NCBI GenBank assembly: GCA_019232985.1 | Contig: JAFAMW010000018.1 | Location: 1 to 17,215 of the forward strand | Length of the DNA stretch: 17,215 bases | Direction of reading: 5' to 3' | Origin: Roseateles sp. | GTDB lineage: Bacteria > Pseudomonadota > Gammaproteobacteria > Burkholderiales > Burkholderiaceae | Shown here: in pieces, positions 1 to 6,746 of the stretch | Numbering within the stretch: the stretch's first letter is position 1 | How the letters are laid out: the number at the start of each line of letters is the position of its first letter | The notes under the pieces: model-generated | The model's database searches: none | The model's input: only the letters and a program-made list of their open reading frames with translations | Told to the model about the DNA's origin: nothing | Program-made: the position numbers and the translations under genes

Positions 1-141
1 CAGCTCGCCAGGCAGGCGCGAGTTCGCGTGCAGCTCGGCTGCGGCGCCCGCCGGCAGGGCATAGCCTTCGCCCCAGGGCTCGAACCAAAGGGAGAGCGCC
101 CGGTCTGCGGGCGCGTTGAGCGTGAGGGCGTGCTGGGGCAT
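1..141 (-). CDS. Unrecognised protein, N-terminal 47 residues only (runs off left edge)
   Basis: Reading the minus strand from the ATG at 141 gives an open frame to the window edge. It begins MPQHALTLNAPADRALSLWF and continues with FEPWGEGYALPAGAAAELHA. Nearly all third codon positions are G or C, the same bias as the sure genes nearby, which is the main reason to call it coding. The frame stays open upstream of 141 (codons reading LEILPRKLT before the M), with no in-frame ATG, GTG or TTG seen up to the SPFH gene. The ATG at 141 is therefore the simplest start, although no well-placed Shine-Dalgarno site precedes it: a GGAG lies about 21 nt upstream, which is too far. It follows the SPFH gene on the same strand after about 100 bp and could be cotranscribed with it. 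I do not recognise the family. The composition suggests a small soluble protein. Confidence 0.5.
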   Translation of the reverse strand, partial: MPQHALTLNAPADRALSLWFEPWGEGYALPAGAAAELHANSRLPGEL

Positions 142-244
142 GGTCAGCTTGCGGGGAAGGATCTCCAGGGTAGCGATTCCAGCAGATTTCCCGCGTCGGC
201 GCGTTGGCGAAATCTCGCATGCCGCGCCACACGCCCTCCCGCGC

Positions 245-2182
245 TCAGGCCTTCTCCTGCCCCAGCTCCTTGGCCTTGAGCGCGCTCATCAGGCTCATCA
301 GCGTGGCAAAGGCGTTGCCGGCGTCGCCGCCACCCATCTGGATCTGCGGCACCAGCGGCACCCGCGCGGCCTCGAAGGCCTCGGCCAGGCGCAGCATCAC
401 GGTCTGCGTGAGCTGCTTGTCGGCGCCCTCGCCTTCGAGCGCTTCGGACTTGGCGCGGATGGCCGCACCCTCGGCCTCGCCGATCGAGCGGATCGCCGCG
501 GCGCGGCCCAGGCCCTCGCGCTCCTGGCGGAAGGCCTCAGCCTGCGCCAGCGCCTCGATCTCCTGGCGGCGCTTCTCGGCCGCCTTGACGCTGGCCGCGC
601 CCTGGTTCTCCTTGATCGAGATGTCGACCAGCGAGCCCGTCAGTTCGCTCTGCTTCTCGGCGCGCTTCTCGGCCTCGTTGAGCTCGCGCTGCTTGTTCGC
701 GGCGATCTCCTTCTGAGCAAAGGTCTCGACCTGCTCGCGGGCGATCTGGCGGTCGCGCAGCTGGGCCATGATGGTCTCGATGCGCGAGTCGCCGCTCTGC
801 GGACGCGGCGTGCCGATCAGCACTTCCTGGAATTCGAGCGAGTAGGCGAGGAAGCGCTCGCGCATGTCGTGCGAGGCGCCGGCCTGCAGCTCGCTGCGCG
901 ACTGGATCAGCTCGATGAAGGTGCGCGTCTGCGAGACGTTCTTGAAGTAGCTCGACACCATCGGGTCCAGCGTCTGCTCCACCAGCTGCTTGACGTTGCC
1001 GAAGCGCTGTACCACCAGCGGCGCCTTGCGATAGTCGATGTGCACGACGACCGACAGCGGCAGCAGCGGCTCGAAGGCGTCCTTGGTGATGAGCGTGATC
1101 TCGCGCAGGTTGGAGTCGAAGCTCGAACCGCTTTCGCCGCTCTTCCACATCAGCACGAAGTTGGTCGTGGGCACGAGTTCGATCTTGCCGGCGTAGGTGT
1201 TGAAGGCGTACTTGCCGGGCATCAGCGGGTCGCGCCAGACACCGCGGCAGCCGGCCTTGACGAGCTCGCCGTGGCTGTACTCGCTGCCCGACACGTCCTC
1301 GCCGCGCGCGCCCGTGTACGACACGACGACGCCGACGAAGCCGACCGGGATGATGGTCTTGGGCGTGAACTCGACCGTCGCGAACAGGCGGTTGATGTAG
1401 TAGGTGCCCTCGACGAGCACGCGCTCCTGGCGGCCGCGCCGGCCGCCCGCGGCGAGAAAGGCCTCGGGTTCCTGGAAGCTCAGGTGGGTGTCGCCGACGT
1501 CGGGGGCAAGCAGCTCGTCGCGCGTGAGCGCCGGGCCGTCCTGCACGGTGATCACGGCGAGGCGGTCCGCGTCGGCGGCGACGCCGTCGGCGTTGATCAC
1601 GACCGGGCGGAACGCGCCGCGCTCGTCGAGCAGCGCGCGCATGTTCTCGAAGTACACGCGCTCGCCCGCGTCGAGCGCGAGCGCGTAGGTCGCCTCCTCG
1701 GTCATCACGACGAACAGCGCCGGGTTCACGATATGCGTGCCCTCGCGCAGCACCTTGCGCTGCGGCCCCTTCTGGCCGCCCGCGGCGAGAAAGCCGCGCA
1801 CGTCGCAGAAGTCGTTGGCCGCGGCGTTGCTCGCGAGCGTCTGGCTCGCGTCGAGGTCGAGGCCGTCGCGCGCGAACACATAGCCGATCTTGCCCTGCGT
1901 GACGGCGACCATCGTGCGGATATGCACGCGGTACTGGAAGGGCGCGAACAGGTGATAGCCGCCGCGCAGCAGCTCCGGCTGGAAGCCGGCCTCGCCGTCG
2001 AGCGCGAGCAGGCCCTGGTGGACCGAGCCCTTGAGGCTCCAGAGCTTCTCGACGACGCCGACGCGGTCGTTCGGGATGTAGCGCAGCACGCCGGCCATGC
2101 GCACGAGGATCGCGAGCACGCCGAGCGTGGCCGCGGTGACGAACAGGATCAGCCATCCCCCGCTGATTTCATTGACAGACAT
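245..2182 (-). CDS. Membrane-anchored SPFH/band 7 (flotillin-like) protein, 645 aa
   Basis: Start ATG at 2182 is preceded by GGAG about 8 nt upstream. Residues 8-33 form one hydrophobic anchor (GWLILFVTAATLGVLAILV). Residues 34-340 are beta-rich and repetitive: the segment FLAAGGQKGPQRKVLREGT at 131 recurs as FLAAGGRRGRQERVLVEGT at 242, and looser copies appear near 36-88 and 279-345. Residues about 345-480 look like the SPFH core (LVEQTLDPMVSSYFKNVSQ, then LEFQEVLIGTPRP). Residues 475-600 are a charged, Ala/Glu/Lys-rich stretch expected to form a long coiled coil (QVETFAQKEIAANKQRELNE). The tail is Gly/Met-rich. SPFH proteins oligomerise on membranes, scaffold microdomains and often partner with proteases or NfeD proteins; no such partner is visible here. 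The exact role is unknown. It is divergent from the antiporter gene, with 111 bp between the two starts. Confidence 0.88.
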   Translation of the reverse strand: MSVNEISGGWLILFVTAATLGVLAILVRMAGVLRYIPNDRVGVVEKLWSLKGSVHQGLLALDGEAGFQPELLRGGYHLFAPFQYRVHIRTMVAVTQGKIGYVFARDGLDLDASQTLASNAAANDFCDVRGFLAAGGQKGPQRKVLREGTHIVNPALFVVMTEEATYALALDAGERVYFENMRALLDERGAFRPVVINADGVAADADRLAVITVQDGPALTRDELLAPDVGDTHLSFQEPEAFLAAGGRRGRQERVLVEGTYYINRLFATVEFTPKTIIPVGFVGVVVSYTGARGEDVSGSEYSHGELVKAGCRGVWRDPLMPGKYAFNTYAGKIELVPTTNFVLMWKSGESGSSFDSNLREITLITKDAFEPLLPLSVVVHIDYRKAPLVVQRFGNVKQLVEQTLDPMVSSYFKNVSQTRTFIELIQSRSELQAGASHDMRERFLAYSLEFQEVLIGTPRPQSGDSRIETIMAQLRDRQIAREQVETFAQKEIAANKQRELNEAEKRAEKQSELTGSLVDISIKENQGAASVKAAEKRRQEIEALAQAEAFRQEREGLGRAAAIRSIGEAEGAAIRAKSEALEGEGADKQLTQTVMLRLAEAFEAARVPLVPQIQMGGGDAGNAFATLMSLMSALKAKELGQEKA

Positions 2183-2293
2183 TTTCCGATCTCCGTTGAC
2201 GTTGGGGCGGCGGCGCCGCCCTGGCGCCTTTGTCGCTCCGCGCGCATTAGGAAGTCATATGGATGCGCCGATGCCCGCCTACACTGGGCCGCG

Positions 2294-3529
2294 ATGCGTA
2301 CCGAATTCCTTCTGATCGGCATCGGCGCGGCGGTGCTGCTGTCGTACTGGTTCCACCACCTGGGCCGCGTGCTGCGCCTGCCCTCGGTCGTGTTCCTGCT
2401 CGCCACGGGCCTGATCGCACGCGCCGCCGCGCAGGGCTTCGGCGTGCCGCTCGAGCCGCCCGCGGCGCTGCTGCCGCTGCTCGGCACGGTCGGCCTGATC
2501 CTGATCGTGCTCGAGGGCGCGCTCGACCTCGAGCTCAAGGCCGGCCAGCGCCCGTTCCTGCTCCGGACCTCGGGCGCCGCGCTGGCCGGCGTGCTCGCGT
2601 TCGTGCTGCCGGTCGGCGCGCTGCTGCACTACACGGTCGGCCTCGACTGGGCCGGCGCGTTCCTCGTCGCCGCGCCGTTCGCGGTGATCTCGAGCGCCGT
2701 CGCGATCCCCGCCGCGGGCCTGCTCGCGCCGCGCGAGCGCGAGTTCGTCGTCTACGAGAGCTCGTGGTCGGACATCTTCGGCGTGATGGCCTTCAACGCC
2801 GCGGCCGTCGCGTTCGAGGGCGGCGGCGCGACGACGAACCTGGTCGTCGGCGGCGTCGCCGTGCTCGCGATCGGCACCTGCATCGGCCTCGCGATGTACT
2901 GGCTCGTCGGCCACCTCGAGGGCCACGTGAAGTTCATGCCGCTGATCTTCGCGCTGATCCTCGTCTACGGCGCGGCCAAGGCGCTGCACCTGTCGCCGCT
3001 GCTGATCGTGATGCTGCTGGGCCTGCTGCTCAACAACGCCGCGCTACTGCGCCGCGTGCGCTGGCTCGCGCCGCTGCACAGCGCGCATTACGGCGTCGAG
3101 CTCGGCAAGCTCAAGCACCTGACGGCCGAGGCGACCTTTCTCGCGCGCACCTTCTTCTTCCTGCTGCTCGGCTACCAGACCGACCTCGCGAGCCTCGCCG
3201 ACCCGCGCGCCTGGGCGCTCGCCGTGCCGGTCGTGCTGCTCGTCGCGGGCCTGCGCTGGCTCGTGCTGCGCGCGCTCGTCGGGCCGCGCACGCGGCCGCT
3301 GCTGTGGGTGTCGCCGCGCGGGCTGATCACGGTGCTGCTGTTCTACAGCCTGCCTGCGGGCCTCGTGCCGGCCGCGTTCCCGCGCGGCGCGTTGATCCTC
3401 GTCGTGCTGCTGTCCTGCGTCGTGATGGCCGCGGGCCTGCGCGCCGACGCCGCGCCCGGCGCAGTGCCGGCAGAAGTCGACGAGGAAGAGGGAAGCGATC
3501 CGGACGAGGCCGCCGGGTCGGCGCGCTGA
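2294..3529 (+). CDS. CPA-family cation:proton antiporter, 411 aa
   Basis: Translation from ATG 2294 gives a very hydrophobic protein with about 11-13 predicted membrane spans. The open frame extends far upstream, but that part is antisense to the SPFH gene, and 2294 is the only in-frame ATG in the gap. Family signatures visible are LPSVVFLLATGLI (29-41), LIVLEGALDLEL (70-81), APFAVISSAVAIPAAGLL (127-144), YESSWSDIFGVMAFN (154-168) and WVSPRGLITVLLFYSLP (338-354). The acidic pair in the fifth-helix motif is Ser159-Asp160 rather than Asn-Asp, consistent with an electroneutral CPA1/NhaP-like exchanger, and Arg342 matches the conserved arginine of these proteins. The C-terminal tail is short and acidic (DEEEGSDPDE), with no RCK/TrkA-N domain, so nucleotide gating is unlikely. 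It probably exchanges Na+ or K+ for H+ across the inner membrane; the ion cannot be told from sequence. The Shine-Dalgarno site is weak. Confidence 0.85.
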   Translation: MRTEFLLIGIGAAVLLSYWFHHLGRVLRLPSVVFLLATGLIARAAAQGFGVPLEPPAALLPLLGTVGLILIVLEGALDLELKAGQRPFLLRTSGAALAGVLAFVLPVGALLHYTVGLDWAGAFLVAAPFAVISSAVAIPAAGLLAPREREFVVYESSWSDIFGVMAFNAAAVAFEGGGATTNLVVGGVAVLAIGTCIGLAMYWLVGHLEGHVKFMPLIFALILVYGAAKALHLSPLLIVMLLGLLLNNAALLRRVRWLAPLHSAHYGVELGKLKHLTAEATFLARTFFFLLLGYQTDLASLADPRAWALAVPVVLLVAGLRWLVLRALVGPRTRPLLWVSPRGLITVLLFYSLPAGLVPAAFPRGALILVVLLSCVVMAAGLRADAAPGAVPAEVDEEEGSDPDEAAGSAR

Positions 3530-3553
3530 GGCGCGGCGACGGCCCGGCCGGCC

Positions 3554-4144
3554 TCAATCGTCGTGGCCGTCGTGCCGCAGCGCGCGCTCGATGCGCCGGT
3601 CCGGCACGAACCAGATCACCGCGATCAGCACGTAGAGCGCCTGCGAGATCCTAGGGTCGAGCCAGGCCGCCGGGATCGCGGTCAGGTAGACGAGCGGCGA
3701 GAGCTTGCCCTTCCAGTCGCTGCCGAGCGCGCGCGCGAGCGTCGAGTCCGGGCCTTCGGTCGCGACGATGCATTGCTGCAGCAGCCAGTACGCGAACGCG
3801 GCCATCAGCAGCACGAAGCCGTAGACGGCTGCGGGCAGCGACGCCGCATGGTTGTCGCCCATCCAGGCCGTCGTGACCGGGAACAGCGAGAGCCAGAACA
3901 GCAGGTTCAGGTTCGCCCACAGCATGCCGCCCTTCACGCGCTTCGCCGCGTGCAGCAGGTGGTGGTGGTTGTTCCAGTAGATGCCGACGTAGATGAAGCT
4001 CAGCAGGTAGCTGAGGAAGGCGGGCACGAGCGGCACGAGCGCGTCGGCGCCGCCGCCATGCGGCACCTTGAGCTCGAGCACCATGATCGTGATGATGATC
4101 GCGAGCACGCCGTCGCTGAAGGCCTCGAGCCGCGTCTTGCCCAT
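3554..4144 (-). CDS. TMEM175-family (DUF1211) potassium channel-like membrane protein, 196 aa
   Basis: The ATG at 4144 gives MGKTRLEAFSDGVLAIIITI. The RxxxFSDGVxAI motif in the first helix is the hallmark of the TMEM175 family. About six membrane spans can be read, including LSYLLSFIYVGIYWNNHHH (44-62), LLFWLSLFPVTTAWMG (81-96), VYGFVLLMAAFAYWLLQQ (107-124) and a C-terminal span ALYVLIAVIWFVP. Known bacterial members are tetramers, each subunit giving one six-helix unit, that conduct K+ without a classical TVGYG filter; the length here fits. The start lies 2 bp after the stop of the upstream ABM-like gene, and a GGGGCGA stretch gives a plausible ribosome site, so the two are almost certainly cotranscribed. 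An upstream extension of the frame overlaps the ABM gene and is rejected. The C-terminus is charged (RRIERALRHDGHDD). Physiological K+ conductance is inferred from the family. Confidence 0.88.
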   Translation of the reverse strand: MGKTRLEAFSDGVLAIIITIMVLELKVPHGGGADALVPLVPAFLSYLLSFIYVGIYWNNHHHLLHAAKRVKGGMLWANLNLLFWLSLFPVTTAWMGDNHAASLPAAVYGFVLLMAAFAYWLLQQCIVATEGPDSTLARALGSDWKGKLSPLVYLTAIPAAWLDPRISQALYVLIAVIWFVPDRRIERALRHDGHDD

Positions 4145-4146
4145 GC

Positions 4147-4479
4147 TTATTCGCCCCGCGCAAAACCGTAGGCGCGTTCGACCCGGGCGATGCGCACGAC
4201 GTAGTCCTCGTACCAGCGCTCGCGGCCGAGCCGCTGGGCGGCCTGGTGCGCGCGCACGGCCTTCCAGTGCTGCATCGCCTCGAGGTCGGTCCAGTAGGAC
4301 ACCGTGAGGCCGAAGCCGTCGGCGTCGCGCACGCTCTCGACGCCGAGGTAGCCGGGCTGGCCCGCGGCGAGCGCGAGCATCGCGTCGGCCGTCGCGCCGT
4401 AGCCCTCGGGGTCGGCGGCGCCGCGGCGCGAGGCGAAGATCACCGCGTAGTACGGCGGTTCGGGGAGTCTGGCGATCAT
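4147..4479 (-). CDS. Antibiotic biosynthesis monooxygenase-like (ABM/YqjZ-type) protein, 110 aa
   Basis: The protein is a small ferredoxin-like alpha/beta barrel of the dimeric ABM superfamily. Visible signatures of the YqjZ-type subgroup are YYAVIFASRRG (9-19), a long helix AMLALAAGQPGYLGVES (33-49), DGFGLTVSYWTDLEAMQHWK (54-73) and the tail RERWYEDYVVRIARVERAYG. Despite the name, most members have no proven monooxygenase activity; some degrade haem and others act on quinone-like or reactive small molecules. The ATG at 4479 begins MIARLPEPPYY, a normal N-terminus for the group. No clear Shine-Dalgarno site precedes it; instead a short GGGTTC repeat lies in the 26-bp gap after the GST gene. 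It is likely the fourth gene of the minus-strand operon and may be translated partly by re-initiation. The substrate cannot be predicted. Confidence 0.85.
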   Translation of the reverse strand: MIARLPEPPYYAVIFASRRGAADPEGYGATADAMLALAAGQPGYLGVESVRDADGFGLTVSYWTDLEAMQHWKAVRAHQAAQRLGRERWYEDYVVRIARVERAYGFARGE

Positions 4480-4505
4480 GGTCGGGTTCGGGTTCGGGAT
4501 GGATC

Positions 4506-5126
4506 TCAGCGCTGCACGACGCCGACGCCGTGCGGCGCCGCACGGAACGCCGGCAGCTGTTCGGCCGCGGCCGACCAGGCCGTGAGCAGCGGGTAGGCAT
4601 CGGGCGCCGCGACGCCGGGCACCATGTCCTGGACGAAGAACCAGGTCACGGCCGTCGTCAGGCCGGCCTGGTCGATCGCGGCGACGTCGGGCGGCGCGCG
4701 GCGCAGCTCGGCCTCGAGTTCGCCGAGCGCGGCGAGCAGCTGGCCCGTCACGCGCTCGACCCACACGCCGTGGCGCTTGTCGGCCGGGCGCAGCTCGCGC
4801 TCGTAGACGAGCTGCACGGCCTTCTCGCAGGCCGCGAGCGCGAGGCCGACGCCGCGCAGCGCGGCCTGGCGCGCGGGCAGCGCCGCGGGCATCAGCGAGC
4901 GGCCCGCGCGCGCCTCGGCCCAGTCGATGATCAGCGTCGAGTCCATCAGCACCGTGCCGTCGTCGCAGACCAGGGTCGGCGCCTTGACGACCGGGTTGAT
5001 CGCGCGGAACGCCTCGAAGGTGCGGAACACCGACAGCGCCTCGTGCGCGAAGTCCAGGCCCAGCAGCTGCAGCGTGATCGCAGTGCGCCTCACATAGGGC
5101 GAGTCGAGCATGCCGATGAGCTTCAT
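4506..5126 (-). CDS. Glutathione S-transferase family protein, 206 aa
   Basis: The N-terminus MKLIGMLDSPYVRRTAITLQ is a GST thioredoxin-fold start. SPYVRR (9-14) provides a Ser at the position of the catalytic residue of serine-type bacterial GSTs. The cis-proline motif VKAPTLV and the glutathione gamma-glutamyl binding motif DSTLIIDW follow at roughly residues 47-69. The rest is an all-helical C-terminal domain ending in VTWFFVQDMVPGVAAPDAYP, normal for the family. The start at 5126 overlaps the stop of the DUF1697 gene in an ATGA, and AAGGAAG lies 4 nt upstream inside that gene, so translation is coupled. It is expected to be a cytoplasmic enzyme conjugating or reducing electrophiles with glutathione; the substrate is unknown. 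Confidence 0.88.
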   Translation of the reverse strand: MKLIGMLDSPYVRRTAITLQLLGLDFAHEALSVFRTFEAFRAINPVVKAPTLVCDDGTVLMDSTLIIDWAEARAGRSLMPAALPARQAALRGVGLALAACEKAVQLVYERELRPADKRHGVWVERVTGQLLAALGELEAELRRAPPDVAAIDQAGLTTAVTWFFVQDMVPGVAAPDAYPLLTAWSAAAEQLPAFRAAPHGVGVVQR

Positions 5127-5689
5127 TGCGCTTCCTTGAGTTGTCTGGCGAGGTGGTCGAGCTTGAGCACGGTGGCCCAGTTGCGCGTCGTCACGAGGCT
5201 GGGGCCCTTGCCGACGAGCGCGGCGCCCGCGCGGCTCTCGAGGATGCCCGAGCCGCAATACAGGTAGGCGGCCTCGCGGCCGACGTGGAAGCGCTCGGGC
5301 GGCGCCACGAGCGCGGCGGTGCGGTCGCGCAGCGCCGCGAGCGCGTCCGGCGTCGGCACGAACGCGACGAGCAGGCGCGACGGGTCGAGCCCCTCGGCCG
5401 TCACGTCCCAGGGCAGGTCGGCGACGACGCGCGCGAGCTCGGCGTCGCTCTTGACGACGACGGGCACCTCGAAGCCGAGCTTGTCGAACAGCTGCGCGGC
5501 GATCTCGGCCGCGAGTTTCTCGGGCTGGCGCGCGGCGCTCAGGAACGCCGCGTTGCCGCTGTTGAGCAGGGTCGCGGGCGCCGCGCAGCCGAGCTCGGCG
5601 AGCCAGGCCTTCCAGTCGGCCATCGGCACGCGCTTGTTGCCGCCGACGTTGACGCCGCGCAGCAGCGCGACATGGGGCTTTTTCGTCAT
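5123..5689 (-). CDS. DUF1697 family protein, 188 aa
   Basis: Translation from ATG 5689 gives HVALLRGVNVGGNKRVPMAD, the standard DUF1697 opening, followed by LLNSGNAAFLSA (41-52) and the later motifs LLVAFVPTPDALAAL and VGKGPSLVTTRNWATVLKL. The 188-aa length is close to the family norm of roughly 175-185. The biochemical function of DUF1697 is unknown. GAGGAG sits 4 nt before the start codon. The start ATG overlaps the TGA stop of the upstream panE-like gene, and its own stop overlaps the GST start, so it is the middle of a tightly coupled trio. A cytoplasmic role related to the neighbouring oxidoreductase and GST is possible but only an inference from context. Confidence 0.88.
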   Translation of the reverse strand: MTKKPHVALLRGVNVGGNKRVPMADWKAWLAELGCAAPATLLNSGNAAFLSAARQPEKLAAEIAAQLFDKLGFEVPVVVKSDAELARVVADLPWDVTAEGLDPSRLLVAFVPTPDALAALRDRTAALVAPPERFHVGREAAYLYCGSGILESRAGAALVGKGPSLVTTRNWATVLKLDHLARQLKEAQ

Positions 5690-6675
5690 TGCGCTCCTCG
5701 CCGGGCGTCCATCAAGCGGGTCAGGCCGAGCAGGGCGCCCAGCGCCGGCGTTGCCATGCCGAGGTGGCGCGCGATCTCGTAGGGCGCGCCGAGCAGCGCC
5801 GCGAGCTCGAGCGGGCGGCCGGCCTCGAGGTCCTGCAGCATCGAGGTCTTGAACGCGCCGAGCTTGCGCGTGACCGCGTGGCGCGCCTCCGGTTCCTGCT
5901 CGACCGGGCAGCCGATGCGCGCGCCGAGCGCCGCGGCCTCGCGCATGACCTGGCTGACGAAGCCGCGCACGAGTTCGTCGTCGAGGATGCGGTCGCAGGT
6001 CGCGCGCGTGAGCGCCGAGACCGGGTTCATCGTCATATTGCCCCAGAGCTTGTACCAGATGTCCTGCTGGATGCGCTCCGACACCGTGAGCTCGAAGCCG
6101 GCCGCGCCGAGCAATGCAGCGACGCGCTCGAGCTCGGGCGGGCGCCCGCCGGCCGGCACGCCGACGATCAGGCCCCGGCCCTGCACATGCCGCACCACGC
6201 CGGGCGCGGGCGCCGTGCAGGCCGCGTGCACGACGCAGCCGATCACCTGCGCGGTCGGGATCGCCGCGCGGATGCGGCCGCCCGGGTCGACGCTGGCGAG
6301 GCGCAGGTCCTGCGCGTCGCCGCGCAGCCCGTCGAGAAACCACCAGGGCACGCCGTTCATCGCGACGAGCACGCGCGTGTGCGGGCCGATCAGGCGCGCG
6401 ATCTGCGCGCTCGCGGCGCCGAGCGCCGGGCCCTTGAGCGCAACGACGACGAGGTCCTGCGCGCCGAGCGCGGCCGCGTCGTCGCTCGCGTGCAGCGCGA
6501 CGCGCGTGGCCTCGCCCGCACTGTTTTCGAAGCGCAGGCCCTCGGCGCGCACGGCCGCGAGCGTCGCGCCGCGCGCGAGCGCGCTCAGTTCGACGCCGGG
6601 CTGGCCCGCGAGGCGTGCGGCGAGCCAGCCGCCGATCGCGCCGAGGCCGACGATGCAGATCTTCTTCATGCTCAT
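5686..6675 (-). CDS. 2-dehydropantoate 2-reductase family oxidoreductase (PanE/ApbA-like), 329 aa
   Basis: The N-terminal Rossmann motif reads CIVGLGAIGGWLAARL (7-22), the GxGxxG dinucleotide site, and a basic LARG at 33-36 fits NADP(H). The C-terminal helical domain contains IWYKLWGNMTMNPVSALT (206-223), in which Lys209, Asn213 and Asn217 sit where the catalytic Lys and substrate Asn residues of PanE lie. FKTSMLQDLEAGRPLELAAL (275-294) is the conserved SMLQDxxxGRxxE motif. The PanE reaction is NADPH reduction of ketopantoate to pantoate in the pantothenate/CoA pathway. Many bacteria carry several paralogs of this family with other 2-oxoacid substrates, and there are no pantothenate genes nearby, so the symbol is withheld. 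The start may be ATG 6675 or ATG 6669 (MKKICIVG); neither has a strong ribosome site. It is the first gene of the minus-strand operon, divergent from the MFS gene. Confidence 0.85.
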   Translation of the reverse strand: MSMKKICIVGLGAIGGWLAARLAGQPGVELSALARGATLAAVRAEGLRFENSAGEATRVALHASDDAAALGAQDLVVVALKGPALGAASAQIARLIGPHTRVLVAMNGVPWWFLDGLRGDAQDLRLASVDPGGRIRAAIPTAQVIGCVVHAACTAPAPGVVRHVQGRGLIVGVPAGGRPPELERVAALLGAAGFELTVSERIQQDIWYKLWGNMTMNPVSALTRATCDRILDDELVRGFVSQVMREAAALGARIGCPVEQEPEARHAVTRKLGAFKTSMLQDLEAGRPLELAALLGAPYEIARHLGMATPALGALLGLTRLMDARRGAQ

Positions 6676-6746
6676 CGACCGAGTGTCGCATCGACGCCCG
6701 CGGCGTGACTTGCGTTCAAGTCGACTTGAGCTTGGACAATCGCCCC
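6676..6746. promoter_or_regulatory. Divergent promoter region with two dyads between panE-like operon and MFS gene
   Basis: This 71-bp gap must hold both divergent promoters. It contains a perfect 14-bp palindrome TCAAGTCGACTTGA at 6716-6729 and a second dyad ACGCC-cgc-GGCGT at 6694-6706. A weak promoter-like pair toward the MFS gene is TTGCGT (6710-6715) and GACAAT (6735-6740) with 19 bp between them, which would place the palindrome between the two hexamers. That arrangement would suit an operator for a dimeric regulator, but no regulator gene is adjacent. The dyads are seen directly; the operator role is inferred. Confidence 0.4.

Noticed and set aside
2209..2220. 12-bp palindrome GGCGGCGCCGCC between the SPFH and antiporter genes
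   Set aside because: Pure G/C palindromes of this length are expected often at this base composition; no promoter elements frame it.
116..2293. Long plus-strand open frame continuous with the antiporter (would give a 1137-aa protein)
   Set aside because: The first 726 codons are antisense to the SPFH gene and give low-complexity Ala/Arg/Leu/Asp-rich sequence. The antiporter proper starts at the ATG at 2294.
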